Positions 11,141 through 19,749 of a DNA stretch of 64,000 bases are shown in pieces. The translations under genes and the position numbers were made by a program. Below the pieces are notes generated by a model that was given only the letters and a program-made list of their open reading frames with translations, made no database searches and was not told the DNA's origin. The stretch comes from Streptomyces filipinensis (GTDB lineage: Bacteria > Actinomycetota > Actinomycetes > Streptomycetales > Streptomycetaceae). The number at the start of each line of letters is the position of its first letter. Position 1 is the stretch's first letter. The stretch lies in NCBI RefSeq assembly GCF_014649495.1, contig NZ_BMTD01000012.1:1-64000 (forward strand), given 5' to 3'.

Positions 11141-12238
11141 CTAGATCCGGACGTGGGGGGTGGTGGAACGGACGGTGCGCTTCGGGACGGTCGCGCCACT
11201 GCCGTCGGTCTCCGACACGTCGACGACGAGTTCGCCGTCGAGGTCGTCCCGCCCGCTGGCCACCCGCCAGGACGCGGACCACGCGGGTGCGGTCAGGGTG
11301 AGGCTGCGGTGGTCGGGCAGGCCGTCTCCCGCGGGCTGGTACCAGACCTCGATCGCGACCGCGGCGCCCGCGTCCCGGCCGGGGGCCTCGCAGGTGACGG
11401 TGACGACGCCCAGGGCGCGGTCGTCCACGACCCAGCCCGAGGCGTCGGGTGTGCCGGTGCGTTCATAGGAGGATCCGTCGTCCCCGTGGACGGTGAACCG
11501 CAGGCTCCCCCCGGCCGGCAGCCGGACCGGAGCGGTGTCCGGGGCGGTGACCGAAACCGTCCAGGGCGTCCCGGCCTCGTCGGTACCGGACAGGTCCAGC
11601 CGGCGGACCGGGGGATCCCCCACGGGGGCCGTGACCCGGAGCGGCAGCGCTGCTTCGGGCGGGGGCGGCACGGACTCGGGGGGCTTCGCCGGAGCGGAGA
11701 CCGCGAAGGTGTGGCGTTCCGCCGAGGGCGCGGCGCTCAGCGCCTGGCCGACGTCCAGTTCACGCTGGACCCGCTCGGTCTCCAGCGTGGCGTCGAAGCG
11801 GACGAAGAGCTTGCCGGGAGAGCCGGAGAGGGCCTCCTCCACCAGCGGGACCAGTGCCGGCTCGACTGGGGCGGTCATCAGCGTCGTGTACGGGGGCGCG
11901 CCGGACGACGCGGACTCCGCCAGTTCGGTCTCCGCTCCCCCGTCGTCCCGCGCGTTCAGGGTGACGCCGTGGACCTTCACGCCGCCGATCGCGACGATCA
12001 GCTCGCCTGGCGCGACCTTCAACTCCTCGGCGGCCTGCGCCAGCAGGACGGCCGTCTCGTCGCGGTCCGGCCACCAGTGCGCACTGATCTGCACGGACGC
12101 GGAGGTACCCGCCACCACCAGGCTGGCCATGGGAACGCCCTGCGGCGAGAGGTCCAGAACGGGGTCTCCTGGCAGCAGACGGACCGTCAGAGGGTCATGC
12201 CGGTCGACGAGGAGCCGGGGAGGGGAATGCGAGGACAT
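11141..12238 (-). CDS. Uncharacterised beta-rich protein, first gene of the minus-strand DHADP operon
   Basis: A 365-residue protein starting at the ATG at 12238 and preceded by AAAGAGG. It has no signal peptide. Residues 1-170 are mixed, with 'ASLVVAGTSASVQISAHWW' and a helix 'LAQAAEELKVAPGELIV'. A proline-rich hinge ('KPPESVPPPPEAA') follows at about 190-205. The C-terminal part is strand-rich and Ig-like ('VTVTCEAPGRDAG', 'IEVWYQPAGDG', 'GELVVDVSETDGSG'). It lacks the DHADP and PSLYGDN motifs, but its repeat region resembles the DHADP C-terminal domains and it may be a shortened relative. It heads the operon divergently from the + strand DHADP genes. Confidence 0.78.
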   Translation of the reverse strand: MSSHSPPRLLVDRHDPLTVRLLPGDPVLDLSPQGVPMASLVVAGTSASVQISAHWWPDRDETAVLLAQAAEELKVAPGELIVAIGGVKVHGVTLNARDDGGAETELAESASSGAPPYTTLMTAPVEPALVPLVEEALSGSPGKLFVRFDATLETERVQRELDVGQALSAAPSAERHTFAVSAPAKPPESVPPPPEAALPLRVTAPVGDPPVRRLDLSGTDEAGTPWTVSVTAPDTAPVRLPAGGSLRFTVHGDDGSSYERTGTPDASGWVVDDRALGVVTVTCEAPGRDAGAAVAIEVWYQPAGDGLPDHRSLTLTAPAWSASWRVASGRDDLDGELVVDVSETDGSGATVPKRTVRSTTPHVRI

Positions 12239-12318
12239 TTTGCCTCTTTTGGGTGGATATGCTCACAATCGAGTGTAGAGCGCGTTCCGCCTGGTCGCAT
12301 GGAAGAAGGTGGAGAATC
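12239..12318. promoter_or_regulatory. Divergent promoter region between the two DHADP operons
   Basis: Eighty bases separate the start codons of two divergent operons of related genes, so both promoters must lie here or overlap the first codons. AAAGAGG precedes the minus-strand ATG and GGTGGAG precedes the plus-strand GTG. A shared intergenic region implies coordinated expression of both arms. I could not assign -10 and -35 boxes with certainty. Confidence 0.5.
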
Positions 12319-14340
12319 GTGCTCCGGCTCCCCGCACTCCTGGCCCGGCCGACCTGGTCGCTGTACGCCGACGACCAGCTTGACCAGGCGTTCTACGCGA
12401 TCGCATCGGTTCCCCGGCTGGCCCGGGGACCCGACGGAGCCGCCGTTCTGTCACTGATCAAGTACCGTTCCGGGACTGACAAGTTGAACGGCGGAATCAT
12501 TGAACTGCAAACGGACCTCGCGCTGCGCCCGGAGGAACGCGACGAGGCCCTGGCGGCCGCACGCGCCCACGGCGGCGACACAGCCACGGTCCGGGCGGCG
12601 GGCGGACCCCAACTCGCCACGCCCCTGTGGCTGGACGGGACGGCCTCCCTGCAACTCCTCGACCCCGCCGCGAAGTCCGACGAACGGACGGTGCACACCC
12701 AGCCCTCGCTGTCCGGGAACAACCCGGCTGTCTTCCAGGCGGCGTTGACGCAGGAGGGCGCCACCGTGCAGTGGGACGCACTGCGCTCCGCACGGCCCTC
12801 GCTCCAGGCCTCCTACCGGCTGCGCGCCATGGCGAGGATTCCCGACGGAACGGTGCACGCATACGCCCGCAGCGCCGACGTGACCGCCCTGTGGGCGCAG
12901 GCCACCGCGCTCCCCGACCCCCGGGGAGCACTGGCCCAGGCCTCCGCGGCCGGCGTCGACGTCCTGGACTGGCCCGCGGACGGCGACCCGGAACTGCGGG
13001 AGGCGTTCATCTCCTGGGGCTGGGAGTGGCTCGCCCCGTGGCTGCCGCCGCACGGCACGCCGCCCACCAGCGACATCGACGCCGTGTTCACCGGGGCGGC
13101 CGGCCTGCCGTGGCCGTTCGACGCCGCCGGCACGCTGGACCCGCCCGACCTGACCCGCGACGAGGGCTGCTTCCTGGCCCTCGACCTCTCCGATCCGATC
13201 TTCCAGCAACGACGCACCGTGGTCCGCTGCAACGCCGACTTCACGACGGGCATGATCGCGGCCGTCACCGCCCGGATCGCCTACGGCGACCAGCGCCACG
13301 ACGCCGTCTTCACCGACAACGACACCGTCGACCAGGTCACGTGGACGGTCGACCCGGCGCTCGGCAGGACGATCGCCGTGCGCCCGGTGGTGTCCTTCGC
13401 CGCCTCCAGCGCCACACTGGAACTGCCGGAGCTGCGCACCGACAACCAGTTCGTGCTCCTCAGCGTCGACGACGTCGGACGGCTGACGGTCGACCTGAGC
13501 GGCGCCGCCCTCGACTGGTCGACCGTCCACCACGTCGAGGCCGGCATCCGGTACCAGGACAGCGACCATGGCGTCGGACTCGTCGAGGACACCCTCGAAC
13601 TCGACGCGTCCCGGCCCAGTCAGCGCTACGAGCGGACCGTGTACGCGCCCGTGAACCGGCCCTACGACCTGCGGCTGGTCTACACCCTGACCGACGGGCA
13701 GACCGTGGTGCGCGACTGGTCGCCGCAGACCGGCAGAACCGTCCTCGTACCCGCGCCCTTCGACCGGTGGCTGACCCTGCGGCTGCGCGCGGCCGGCTGG
13801 TCCGGCGGCATCAGCGCCTTCCAGGTCGACCTGGAGGCCGAGGACGGAACGGGACGCACCAGCAGGAACACCGTACGGCTCACCCCCGAGACCGGCACGG
13901 CGGACTGGCGCACCGGCCTCGCCCCCGCCGCCACCGGGCGGTTCCGCTACCGCGTGACGACCCTCTACGCGGACGGGCACTCCACCGTGGACCCCTGGAA
14001 GGACGGCGAGGGTTCCCGGACTCTCGATGTCGGTCCGGCGCCGTCGCGGGTCCTGGATGTGACGGTGGTGGCCGACCTCGTGGACTTCACGGTCGTCAAG
14101 CTCGTGAAGACAACCCTGCGCCATCCGGTGCCCACGGGTGAGCCGGCCACCCACGAGATGGTGTTCGCCCCCGGCCGGGCCACCAGCGAGTCATGGCAGT
14201 TGCCGCTGTCCGACGACGGCGGCGACGGCGGCCCGGACTACACCGTCACCTCCACCTTCTACCTGCGGGACGGAGACCACCGCAGCACCCCCGAGACACC
14301 CGGGACCGACCCGATCGTGGTGCTGCGGCTCCCGGCCTGA
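12319..14340 (+). CDS. DHADP-family protein D (divergent member)
   Basis: A 673-residue paralogue. The GTG at 12319 is preferred over an upstream ATG because it has GGTGGAG upstream and makes the N-terminus 'MLRLPALLARPTWSLYADDQ' colinear with the family; the DHADP element is worn to 'DDQLDQAFYAI'. Family landmarks that remain are 'LNGGIIELQTDL', 'PSLSGNNPAVFQAAL', 'AAGTLDPPDL', 'DLSDPIFQQRRTVV' and the Ig-like repeats 'ARIAYGDQ', 'AGIRYQDSDHG', 'VDLEAEDGTG', the last followed by 'YRVTTLYADG'. It is the first gene of the + strand operon and is followed 25 bases later by paralogue E. No catalytic motif or export signal was seen. Confidence 0.87.
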   Translation: MLRLPALLARPTWSLYADDQLDQAFYAIASVPRLARGPDGAAVLSLIKYRSGTDKLNGGIIELQTDLALRPEERDEALAAARAHGGDTATVRAAGGPQLATPLWLDGTASLQLLDPAAKSDERTVHTQPSLSGNNPAVFQAALTQEGATVQWDALRSARPSLQASYRLRAMARIPDGTVHAYARSADVTALWAQATALPDPRGALAQASAAGVDVLDWPADGDPELREAFISWGWEWLAPWLPPHGTPPTSDIDAVFTGAAGLPWPFDAAGTLDPPDLTRDEGCFLALDLSDPIFQQRRTVVRCNADFTTGMIAAVTARIAYGDQRHDAVFTDNDTVDQVTWTVDPALGRTIAVRPVVSFAASSATLELPELRTDNQFVLLSVDDVGRLTVDLSGAALDWSTVHHVEAGIRYQDSDHGVGLVEDTLELDASRPSQRYERTVYAPVNRPYDLRLVYTLTDGQTVVRDWSPQTGRTVLVPAPFDRWLTLRLRAAGWSGGISAFQVDLEAEDGTGRTSRNTVRLTPETGTADWRTGLAPAATGRFRYRVTTLYADGHSTVDPWKDGEGSRTLDVGPAPSRVLDVTVVADLVDFTVVKLVKTTLRHPVPTGEPATHEMVFAPGRATSESWQLPLSDDGGDGGPDYTVTSTFYLRDGDHRSTPETPGTDPIVVLRLPA

Positions 14341-14365
14341 ACCGGCTGTGCGAGGAGAGCACGTC

Positions 14366-16690
14366 ATGCTGAATCTGCTCAACAAGTTCGTGGTTCCCGA
14401 GGTGAGTCACGTCGACATCTACCAGGACGACGAGGACCCGCTGCAGTTCTGGATGATTCCGCAGCGGGTCCGGGCCGCCCTCGGTCCGGAGGACACCCCG
14501 GAACTGTCCATCTACGCCTTCGCCAGGGACCTGAGTCTGATGGCGGGAATCGACACACCGCTGCCGCCGGGCGAGACCGAGGGCGGTCTGATGACCCTGA
14601 CCGTCGAGTGCACGGTGCAGCAGGAGGACCAGGAGAAGATCCTCGCGTACCTGCGCAGCCAGGTCCTGTCGGGAGCGCTTCACCTCGCGCGTCCGGTGGC
14701 CTCCGGCGGGGAGATCGGCACCGAGTGGCGTGGCGCCGTGAGCGGCGATCCCAAACTCGCCTACCCGACCTGGATCGAGGGTGACGTCCAGTTCTGCCTG
14801 CCCTCGGCCCTGGGGCCCACATTCGTCAAGCCCGGGGACAACAAGGTCAAACCGTCCCTGACCGAGTCGAACGTCGCCAGCTTCTCCATCGCACTCGGGC
14901 AGGAGGGCATACGGCTCTTCCGGGAGACGATCAGCTCGGGCAAACTGCCCGCCCACGTGGCCTACAGCCTCCAGTTCGTCGCCCGCGTCCCGTCGATCAC
15001 GGTCACCATCACCGGTCACGCCGAGGCGGTGCACCGGGAGCTGAAGGACCTCGCCCCCATCGTGGAGACCGAGAACGGCGTCCCCGTCCGCACGTTCCCC
15101 CAGGTGACCAGCCTGAAGGAGTTGCAGGACACGTGCGGCAGCCTCCACGTCGAGTACACGAAGTTCGACTTCGCCCAGCAGGACGACAAGCTGCGCGAGC
15201 AACTGGAGGACTTCGTCCTGCAGACCACGACGGCGTATCTGAAGAGCATGTTCTGCCAGCCCCTGATCACGGGTCAGCTGGACAAGGAGAAGCTGGGCAC
15301 CGACCCGATGCAGAACTTCAAGCCGCCCGGTACGTCCGTCACGGGCAGCAACCAGCTGTGGCTCAAGGAGTTCGAGCAGACGGGTGAGACGGACTTCGGG
15401 ATGACCTTCCACGGCAACATGGCCCGGCCCTTCTCCACGTATCCCAGTGCCGCGCTGGTCTCCATGGTCACCCAGCCGCAGTTGGAGAAGGCATTCATCG
15501 AGGCCGACCTCAACACGCCCATCTTCCACACCCTTCAGGTCCCGGTCCGGGTGACCGCCGACTTCGAGCACGACCCGATCGCGGGCATCCAGGTGACGCT
15601 CGACTACCGGCAGACCGACGACCGCACCGGCGAGGTCAAGGCCTTCTCGCAGACCTACGACTTCCTCAAGGGATCCGAGACCTACTACTTCCGCACCACC
15701 CTGGCCAAGGACGCCCAGGGAGCGCCCAAGGACACGTTCACCTACTCCAGCCGGCTCCACTACAAGGCCGCACAGGCGTCCACCGACATCCCCCCGCAGC
15801 CCACCCGCGAGAAGAGCCTCATCATCGGCTACGACCGGCTGAGTTGTGTCGACGTCAAGGTGGTGGCCGGCACCGTGCCGTGGGCGACGGTCCAGTCGGT
15901 CCAGGTCGACCTGCGACTGCCCGGCGTGTCCCTGCCGTCGGCCACGAAGACGGTCATCCTCAGCCAGCAGGCCGTCGAGGACAGCTGGTTCAGCTACACC
16001 GGCGGCCAGACCTCCCCCGAATACGAGTACAGCTGCGAGTTCCTGCTGGTGAACGGCAGCCGCATGACGACCCCACCGCAGCGCACCTCCGCCTCACGGC
16101 TGCTCATCGACGCGCCTTTCGAGGACCGCATGAGCGCCACCTTCGTGCCCCAGGGCCTCTTCCCCCCGCTGCAGTCGATCGTGCTGTCCACGAAGTACGC
16201 GGACGAGGCCGCCTCGTACCACACCGAAGGCACGTACGTCTTCACCAACAACACCACGCCCTGGCGCTGGGACGTCGACCTGCCCTCCGCGAAGAACCGC
16301 GAGTTCCAGTACAAGGCCGACATCACCTACGTCGACGGGACGACCACTCCCGGGCAGTGGCAGGCGGGCCAGGAAGGCACCGTCCAGGTCGGCGAGGTGA
16401 AGAGCTCGCTGATGGACGTGACGGTGACCGCGGCCGCGCTGGACATGACCAAGTGGAAGCTCGTCGTCGTCAAGCTGCGGCACGAGGACCCGGCCACCCA
16501 CGAGGTGCAGGAGCAGACGATCAAGCTGACCCCGGCCAATGCCGGCCAGGACCAGTCATGGAAGGTCGCCCTGAAGGACCCCACCGCGACGACCTTCACC
16601 TACGAGCTGGACGGTTACGGCGTCGACGGAACCCACAAGACGGTGGCCGCCACGACGAGCAGCGAACAGCTGCTCGTGGTCGAGCTGTGA
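14366..16690 (+). CDS. DHADP-family protein E
   Basis: A 774-residue paralogue with GAGGAG upstream of its ATG. The N-terminal motif reads 'VDIYQDDEDPLQFWMIP', with DDEDP at 21-25. Other landmarks are 'EGGLMTLTVEC', 'PSLTESNVASFSIAL', a helical middle that includes 'LREQLEDFVLQTTTAYLKSM', 'DLNTPIFHTLQVPVRV', and the C-terminal Ig-like repeats 'VTLDYRQTDD', 'VDLRLPGVS', 'LSTKYADEAASY' and 'VKLRHEDPATHE'. It is the longest member without a low-complexity linker. Spacing to the next gene is 28 bases. It probably forms assemblies with the other paralogues, but that is inference from co-occurrence. Confidence 0.87.
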   Translation: MLNLLNKFVVPEVSHVDIYQDDEDPLQFWMIPQRVRAALGPEDTPELSIYAFARDLSLMAGIDTPLPPGETEGGLMTLTVECTVQQEDQEKILAYLRSQVLSGALHLARPVASGGEIGTEWRGAVSGDPKLAYPTWIEGDVQFCLPSALGPTFVKPGDNKVKPSLTESNVASFSIALGQEGIRLFRETISSGKLPAHVAYSLQFVARVPSITVTITGHAEAVHRELKDLAPIVETENGVPVRTFPQVTSLKELQDTCGSLHVEYTKFDFAQQDDKLREQLEDFVLQTTTAYLKSMFCQPLITGQLDKEKLGTDPMQNFKPPGTSVTGSNQLWLKEFEQTGETDFGMTFHGNMARPFSTYPSAALVSMVTQPQLEKAFIEADLNTPIFHTLQVPVRVTADFEHDPIAGIQVTLDYRQTDDRTGEVKAFSQTYDFLKGSETYYFRTTLAKDAQGAPKDTFTYSSRLHYKAAQASTDIPPQPTREKSLIIGYDRLSCVDVKVVAGTVPWATVQSVQVDLRLPGVSLPSATKTVILSQQAVEDSWFSYTGGQTSPEYEYSCEFLLVNGSRMTTPPQRTSASRLLIDAPFEDRMSATFVPQGLFPPLQSIVLSTKYADEAASYHTEGTYVFTNNTTPWRWDVDLPSAKNREFQYKADITYVDGTTTPGQWQAGQEGTVQVGEVKSSLMDVTVTAAALDMTKWKLVVVKLRHEDPATHEVQEQTIKLTPANAGQDQSWKVALKDPTATTFTYELDGYGVDGTHKTVAATTSSEQLLVVEL

Positions 16691-16718
16691 CGGACGGCCG
16701 TCCGAAGGGAGCTGCGTC

Positions 16719-18896
16719 ATGAGCGACGAAGCGGGAGCCCCGCACCTTGAGACCCGGAACCTGGATCCCGGGCTCACGGGCGCCACCGGACAGACCCTGA
16801 CCGCGACCGGCGAGACCTTCCAGCCCGGTCTCCTGAACGACCTGATGGCCCGGCGGGCCGAGCCGGCGGCCGACCAGATTCCGCTCGTGCCCAAGGCGCC
16901 CGAGGAACCCGGCGAGGTCCTGCAGGGGGCCCACGCCGACTACTTCGTGCCGGTGGCGACCCTGCCCGCCCGCTCGAAGCGGTCGCGGACACCCGCGGTG
17001 TTCCTGGAGGCCGACGACCTGGGCAGATGGAGCCTGCTGGTGTGGATCGACCTGGTGCGGCCGGACACCGCTCCGGCCGAGGCCCGGCCGATGCCGCTGA
17101 GCGACCTCACGGCCATCCTCACCACCACCGATGAGCAGTCCACCGTGACCTTCGCGTCGGTGACCGACCTGCCGGCACCGGACCCCCATGTCGTACGCCG
17201 TCTCGCCCTCGCCGCCGAGGTGGATCCCGCCGTAGCCGCCGACACGCTGCAGAACGACATGAACGCGGCCATCGTCGTCAACGGCACGCTGTCCTACCGG
17301 GTGTGGGACCCCGAAACCCTCACCGGTGAGGTCCTCCCGGACCTGGCCCCGGAGGAAGAGGCCCAGCTGGAGGTGGACAGCACGGCGATGCTGCTCGGCC
17401 CGGGCGGCGGGGGGATCGCCGCCTGCCTTCCGACGTCCGACAAGCCCAACCGCCCGATCTACTACCACTGGAACTTCAAGAGCGGCGCCGACGCGGACCA
17501 GGGACTCGACCCGGACAACGTGTGGGTGGACAGCCCCGCGGGGCTGTGGCAGATGTCGCCCCTGCCCAACCAGTACTTCGTCCTGCCCAGCGAGTACCGG
17601 CTGGCCTTCGATCTGGAGCGCGGCACTCCCGCCATGAGTGTGCTGCTGGTGCGGCCGGACGCGGCAGCGGACGCCGCCGCCGGCCCGGACCAGGCGTGGA
17701 AGGTCAGGGTGCGCTTCAAACTGGTGCCCTGGCTGGACCCGCAGTCGATGGAGCGCCTGCGCGCGGCCGTGGCCGACGTGGAAGGGATCGCCTACCCGCA
17801 GCTGGTGCTGGGCGGCTACGCCGGTGCCACCTTCGACGAGTCCTCCTGGCTCAAGGACCTGGGAGGCAGGACACTCAGCACGGAGGCCGGGAACACCACG
17901 ATCGACGCCCGCGGTTTCGAGCTCGTGCAGGACTGCTCCATGGAGTACTACACGCTGCTGGCGCGGTTGCTCGCACCGGCGTCCGGCACGGCGACCGGGA
18001 TCGAGGGCCGGGTCGTGCTCAGCCTGCGCAGGTCGCCCGACGACGACACGGCGAAGGAACAGCGCGACGTGCCGGTGAAGATACGGCTCGACCAGCCCGA
18101 CGACGGTTTCCTCACCACGGAACAGATCACCGCCCCCTTCCCGGATGCCGCCACCTGGCCGGCCGGCTGGACTCCGCCGTTCTACGCCAAGGTGCGCTCC
18201 CCGAGCGCCGTGCGGGCCGACGTCTCGGGGGTGGTGGCGGCCTTGCTCGTGAACGACCCGCTCACCGGCGTACCGGTCGACCGCGCCCGCGCGGCGGCCA
18301 CCCCCGCGTCGTTCTCCCTGGGCGGGCCCGACGCGGCGCCGGTGCAGCCCCCTGCCGAGGCCGCGCCGGCCGCCGCCGCGGGCTCGCCCGCGTTCCAGCC
18401 GCCCCCCAACCCGCCGGTGGGAAACGGTGAGGTGCTGCTCCGGCTCACCCAGACCGAGGCCGAACCCGTCGATCCGCGCCTGGTCAGCTCGCTGGCCCTC
18501 GACTACACCGGGGTCACGGTGAAGATCGATCCCGCCGTCATGCTGGAGCGCGTACACGAACTGGGCATGTCCACCGGCCTGGTGGCCCGCGTGAACGTGA
18601 GCAGCTACCAGCTCAAGCACCCGGAGACCCTTCCGCCCGAGCTGGCCGACGTGTTCGGCATCGACGTCGAGATGCGGCGGGGCAGCGCCGAGGCGGTCAC
18701 CGTGAGCCTCACCCGGGACGCGCCCGAGGCGACCAGCGACATCCCGTTCGGGTTCTCGGACCTGGTCGCGGATCTGCACCCGGACCAGCCGAAGTTCGAG
18801 TACCGGCGGCGCAACGTCGCGACCAAGGGCACCGGGCCCTTCTCCCCGTGGGAGTCGGTGGTGGGACGGAACCTGCTCGTCACTCCGGTGACCTGA
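16719..18896 (+). CDS. Uncharacterised 725-residue protein of the DHADP + strand operon
   Basis: I do not recognise this gene. GAAGGGAGC precedes the ATG. The product lacks the DHADP motif, signal peptide and membrane helices. Residues 1-70 look disordered. The middle has 'IYYHWNFKSGADADQGLDP' and 'PNQYFVLPSEYRLAFDLE', then 'WKVRVRFKLVPWLDPQSMER'. A Pro/Ala-rich hinge lies at about 540-570. The C-terminal part contains 'VSSLALDYTGVTVKIDP' and 'LAVDLHP'-like strands. The phrase 'QYFVLPSEYRLAFDLE' is reminiscent of the 'FYxLP...' strand of the DHADP N-domain but is not clearly homologous. The operon position suggests it partners the paralogues. Confidence 0.8.
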   Translation: MSDEAGAPHLETRNLDPGLTGATGQTLTATGETFQPGLLNDLMARRAEPAADQIPLVPKAPEEPGEVLQGAHADYFVPVATLPARSKRSRTPAVFLEADDLGRWSLLVWIDLVRPDTAPAEARPMPLSDLTAILTTTDEQSTVTFASVTDLPAPDPHVVRRLALAAEVDPAVAADTLQNDMNAAIVVNGTLSYRVWDPETLTGEVLPDLAPEEEAQLEVDSTAMLLGPGGGGIAACLPTSDKPNRPIYYHWNFKSGADADQGLDPDNVWVDSPAGLWQMSPLPNQYFVLPSEYRLAFDLERGTPAMSVLLVRPDAAADAAAGPDQAWKVRVRFKLVPWLDPQSMERLRAAVADVEGIAYPQLVLGGYAGATFDESSWLKDLGGRTLSTEAGNTTIDARGFELVQDCSMEYYTLLARLLAPASGTATGIEGRVVLSLRRSPDDDTAKEQRDVPVKIRLDQPDDGFLTTEQITAPFPDAATWPAGWTPPFYAKVRSPSAVRADVSGVVAALLVNDPLTGVPVDRARAAATPASFSLGGPDAAPVQPPAEAAPAAAAGSPAFQPPPNPPVGNGEVLLRLTQTEAEPVDPRLVSSLALDYTGVTVKIDPAVMLERVHELGMSTGLVARVNVSSYQLKHPETLPPELADVFGIDVEMRRGSAEAVTVSLTRDAPEATSDIPFGFSDLVADLHPDQPKFEYRRRNVATKGTGPFSPWESVVGRNLLVTPVT

Positions 18897-18947
18897 GAGC
18901 GGTCGCCGCGGTGCCAGGGCGGGACACGCACGAACAGGAGAGACGCG

Positions 18948-19715
18948 ATGACAGTGACCAACGCCGACGGCTCCACCACCGTGGACAACGGCGACGGTAC
19001 GTCGACGACGACGTGGTCCGACGGCACGACCGAAGTCGGCTACGCCGACGGTTCCACCATGCGCACGTTCCCGGACGGAAGGGTGCTGAACACCTACCCG
19101 GACGGAACCCGTACCTCCAACGACCGGTACGGCACACCGCTGGATCCCGACACCGGCAACCCGCTGGCCGCCCCGCCCGTGACCGAGCAGCCCGTGGCGA
19201 CCTGCGGGGAGGTCGAGAGCGGGGTCCACGTGATCACCGGCGTCCTGGAGGCGTCGCTGGTCCTGGCGAACGCCGAGGGCGCGCTGGCCCTCGTCGAGCC
19301 GGTCAACGCCATGTTCGCGCCGATCAGCATGGCCCTGGAGATCTGGCACGCGCTGGACTCCGCGCCCCGCGCCTACGGCACGATGGGCTACTGCTACGGA
19401 CTCATGTACGGCGCCCTGGACATGGGCGGGCCCGTCTATCCGCAGGGGCCCTACTCGCTCGACTCCCCGGAGACGGTTCAGGAGAAGCAGACACGCTTCG
19501 CCGAAGGCGTCCGTACCGCGGCCGGGCAGCTGACCGACGGAGCCTCCGGCTCGGCCCTGCGGAACCGGGTCCTGCTGCGCACCGCCTACCTGGGCAGCGA
19601 CCCGCGCCGGACCCTCAACGAGATCTGGGTCACCGCCTGCCGCAAGAACGACGACGAGTTCTACGCGGACCACCTCACACTGATGTGGCCCGACACCGGA
19701 ATGACGGAAGCGTGA
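18948..19715 (+). CDS. Uncharacterised protein with N-terminal DG-repeat region
   Basis: A 255-residue protein. The first 65 residues are a run of short repeats built on an Asp-Gly turn every seven to nine residues ('NADGSTT', 'NGDGTST', 'WSDGTTE', 'YADGSTM', 'FPDGRVL', 'YPDGTRT'). Such a pattern would form a flat beta-hairpin or beta-roll. A globular helical part follows, with 'VITGVLEASLVLANAEGALALVEPV' and 'YGTMGYCYGLMYGAL', probably partly hydrophobic but not a classical signal. It ends the DHADP + strand operon before the lectin. DG-turn repeats occur in many structural and toxin-delivery proteins; no specific family can be claimed. Confidence 0.78.
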   Translation: MTVTNADGSTTVDNGDGTSTTTWSDGTTEVGYADGSTMRTFPDGRVLNTYPDGTRTSNDRYGTPLDPDTGNPLAAPPVTEQPVATCGEVESGVHVITGVLEASLVLANAEGALALVEPVNAMFAPISMALEIWHALDSAPRAYGTMGYCYGLMYGALDMGGPVYPQGPYSLDSPETVQEKQTRFAEGVRTAAGQLTDGASGSALRNRVLLRTAYLGSDPRRTLNEIWVTACRKNDDEFYADHLTLMWPDTGMTEA

Positions 19716-19749
19716 CGGCGACGGCACGCTCGGAGCAAGGAGGTGCCCC

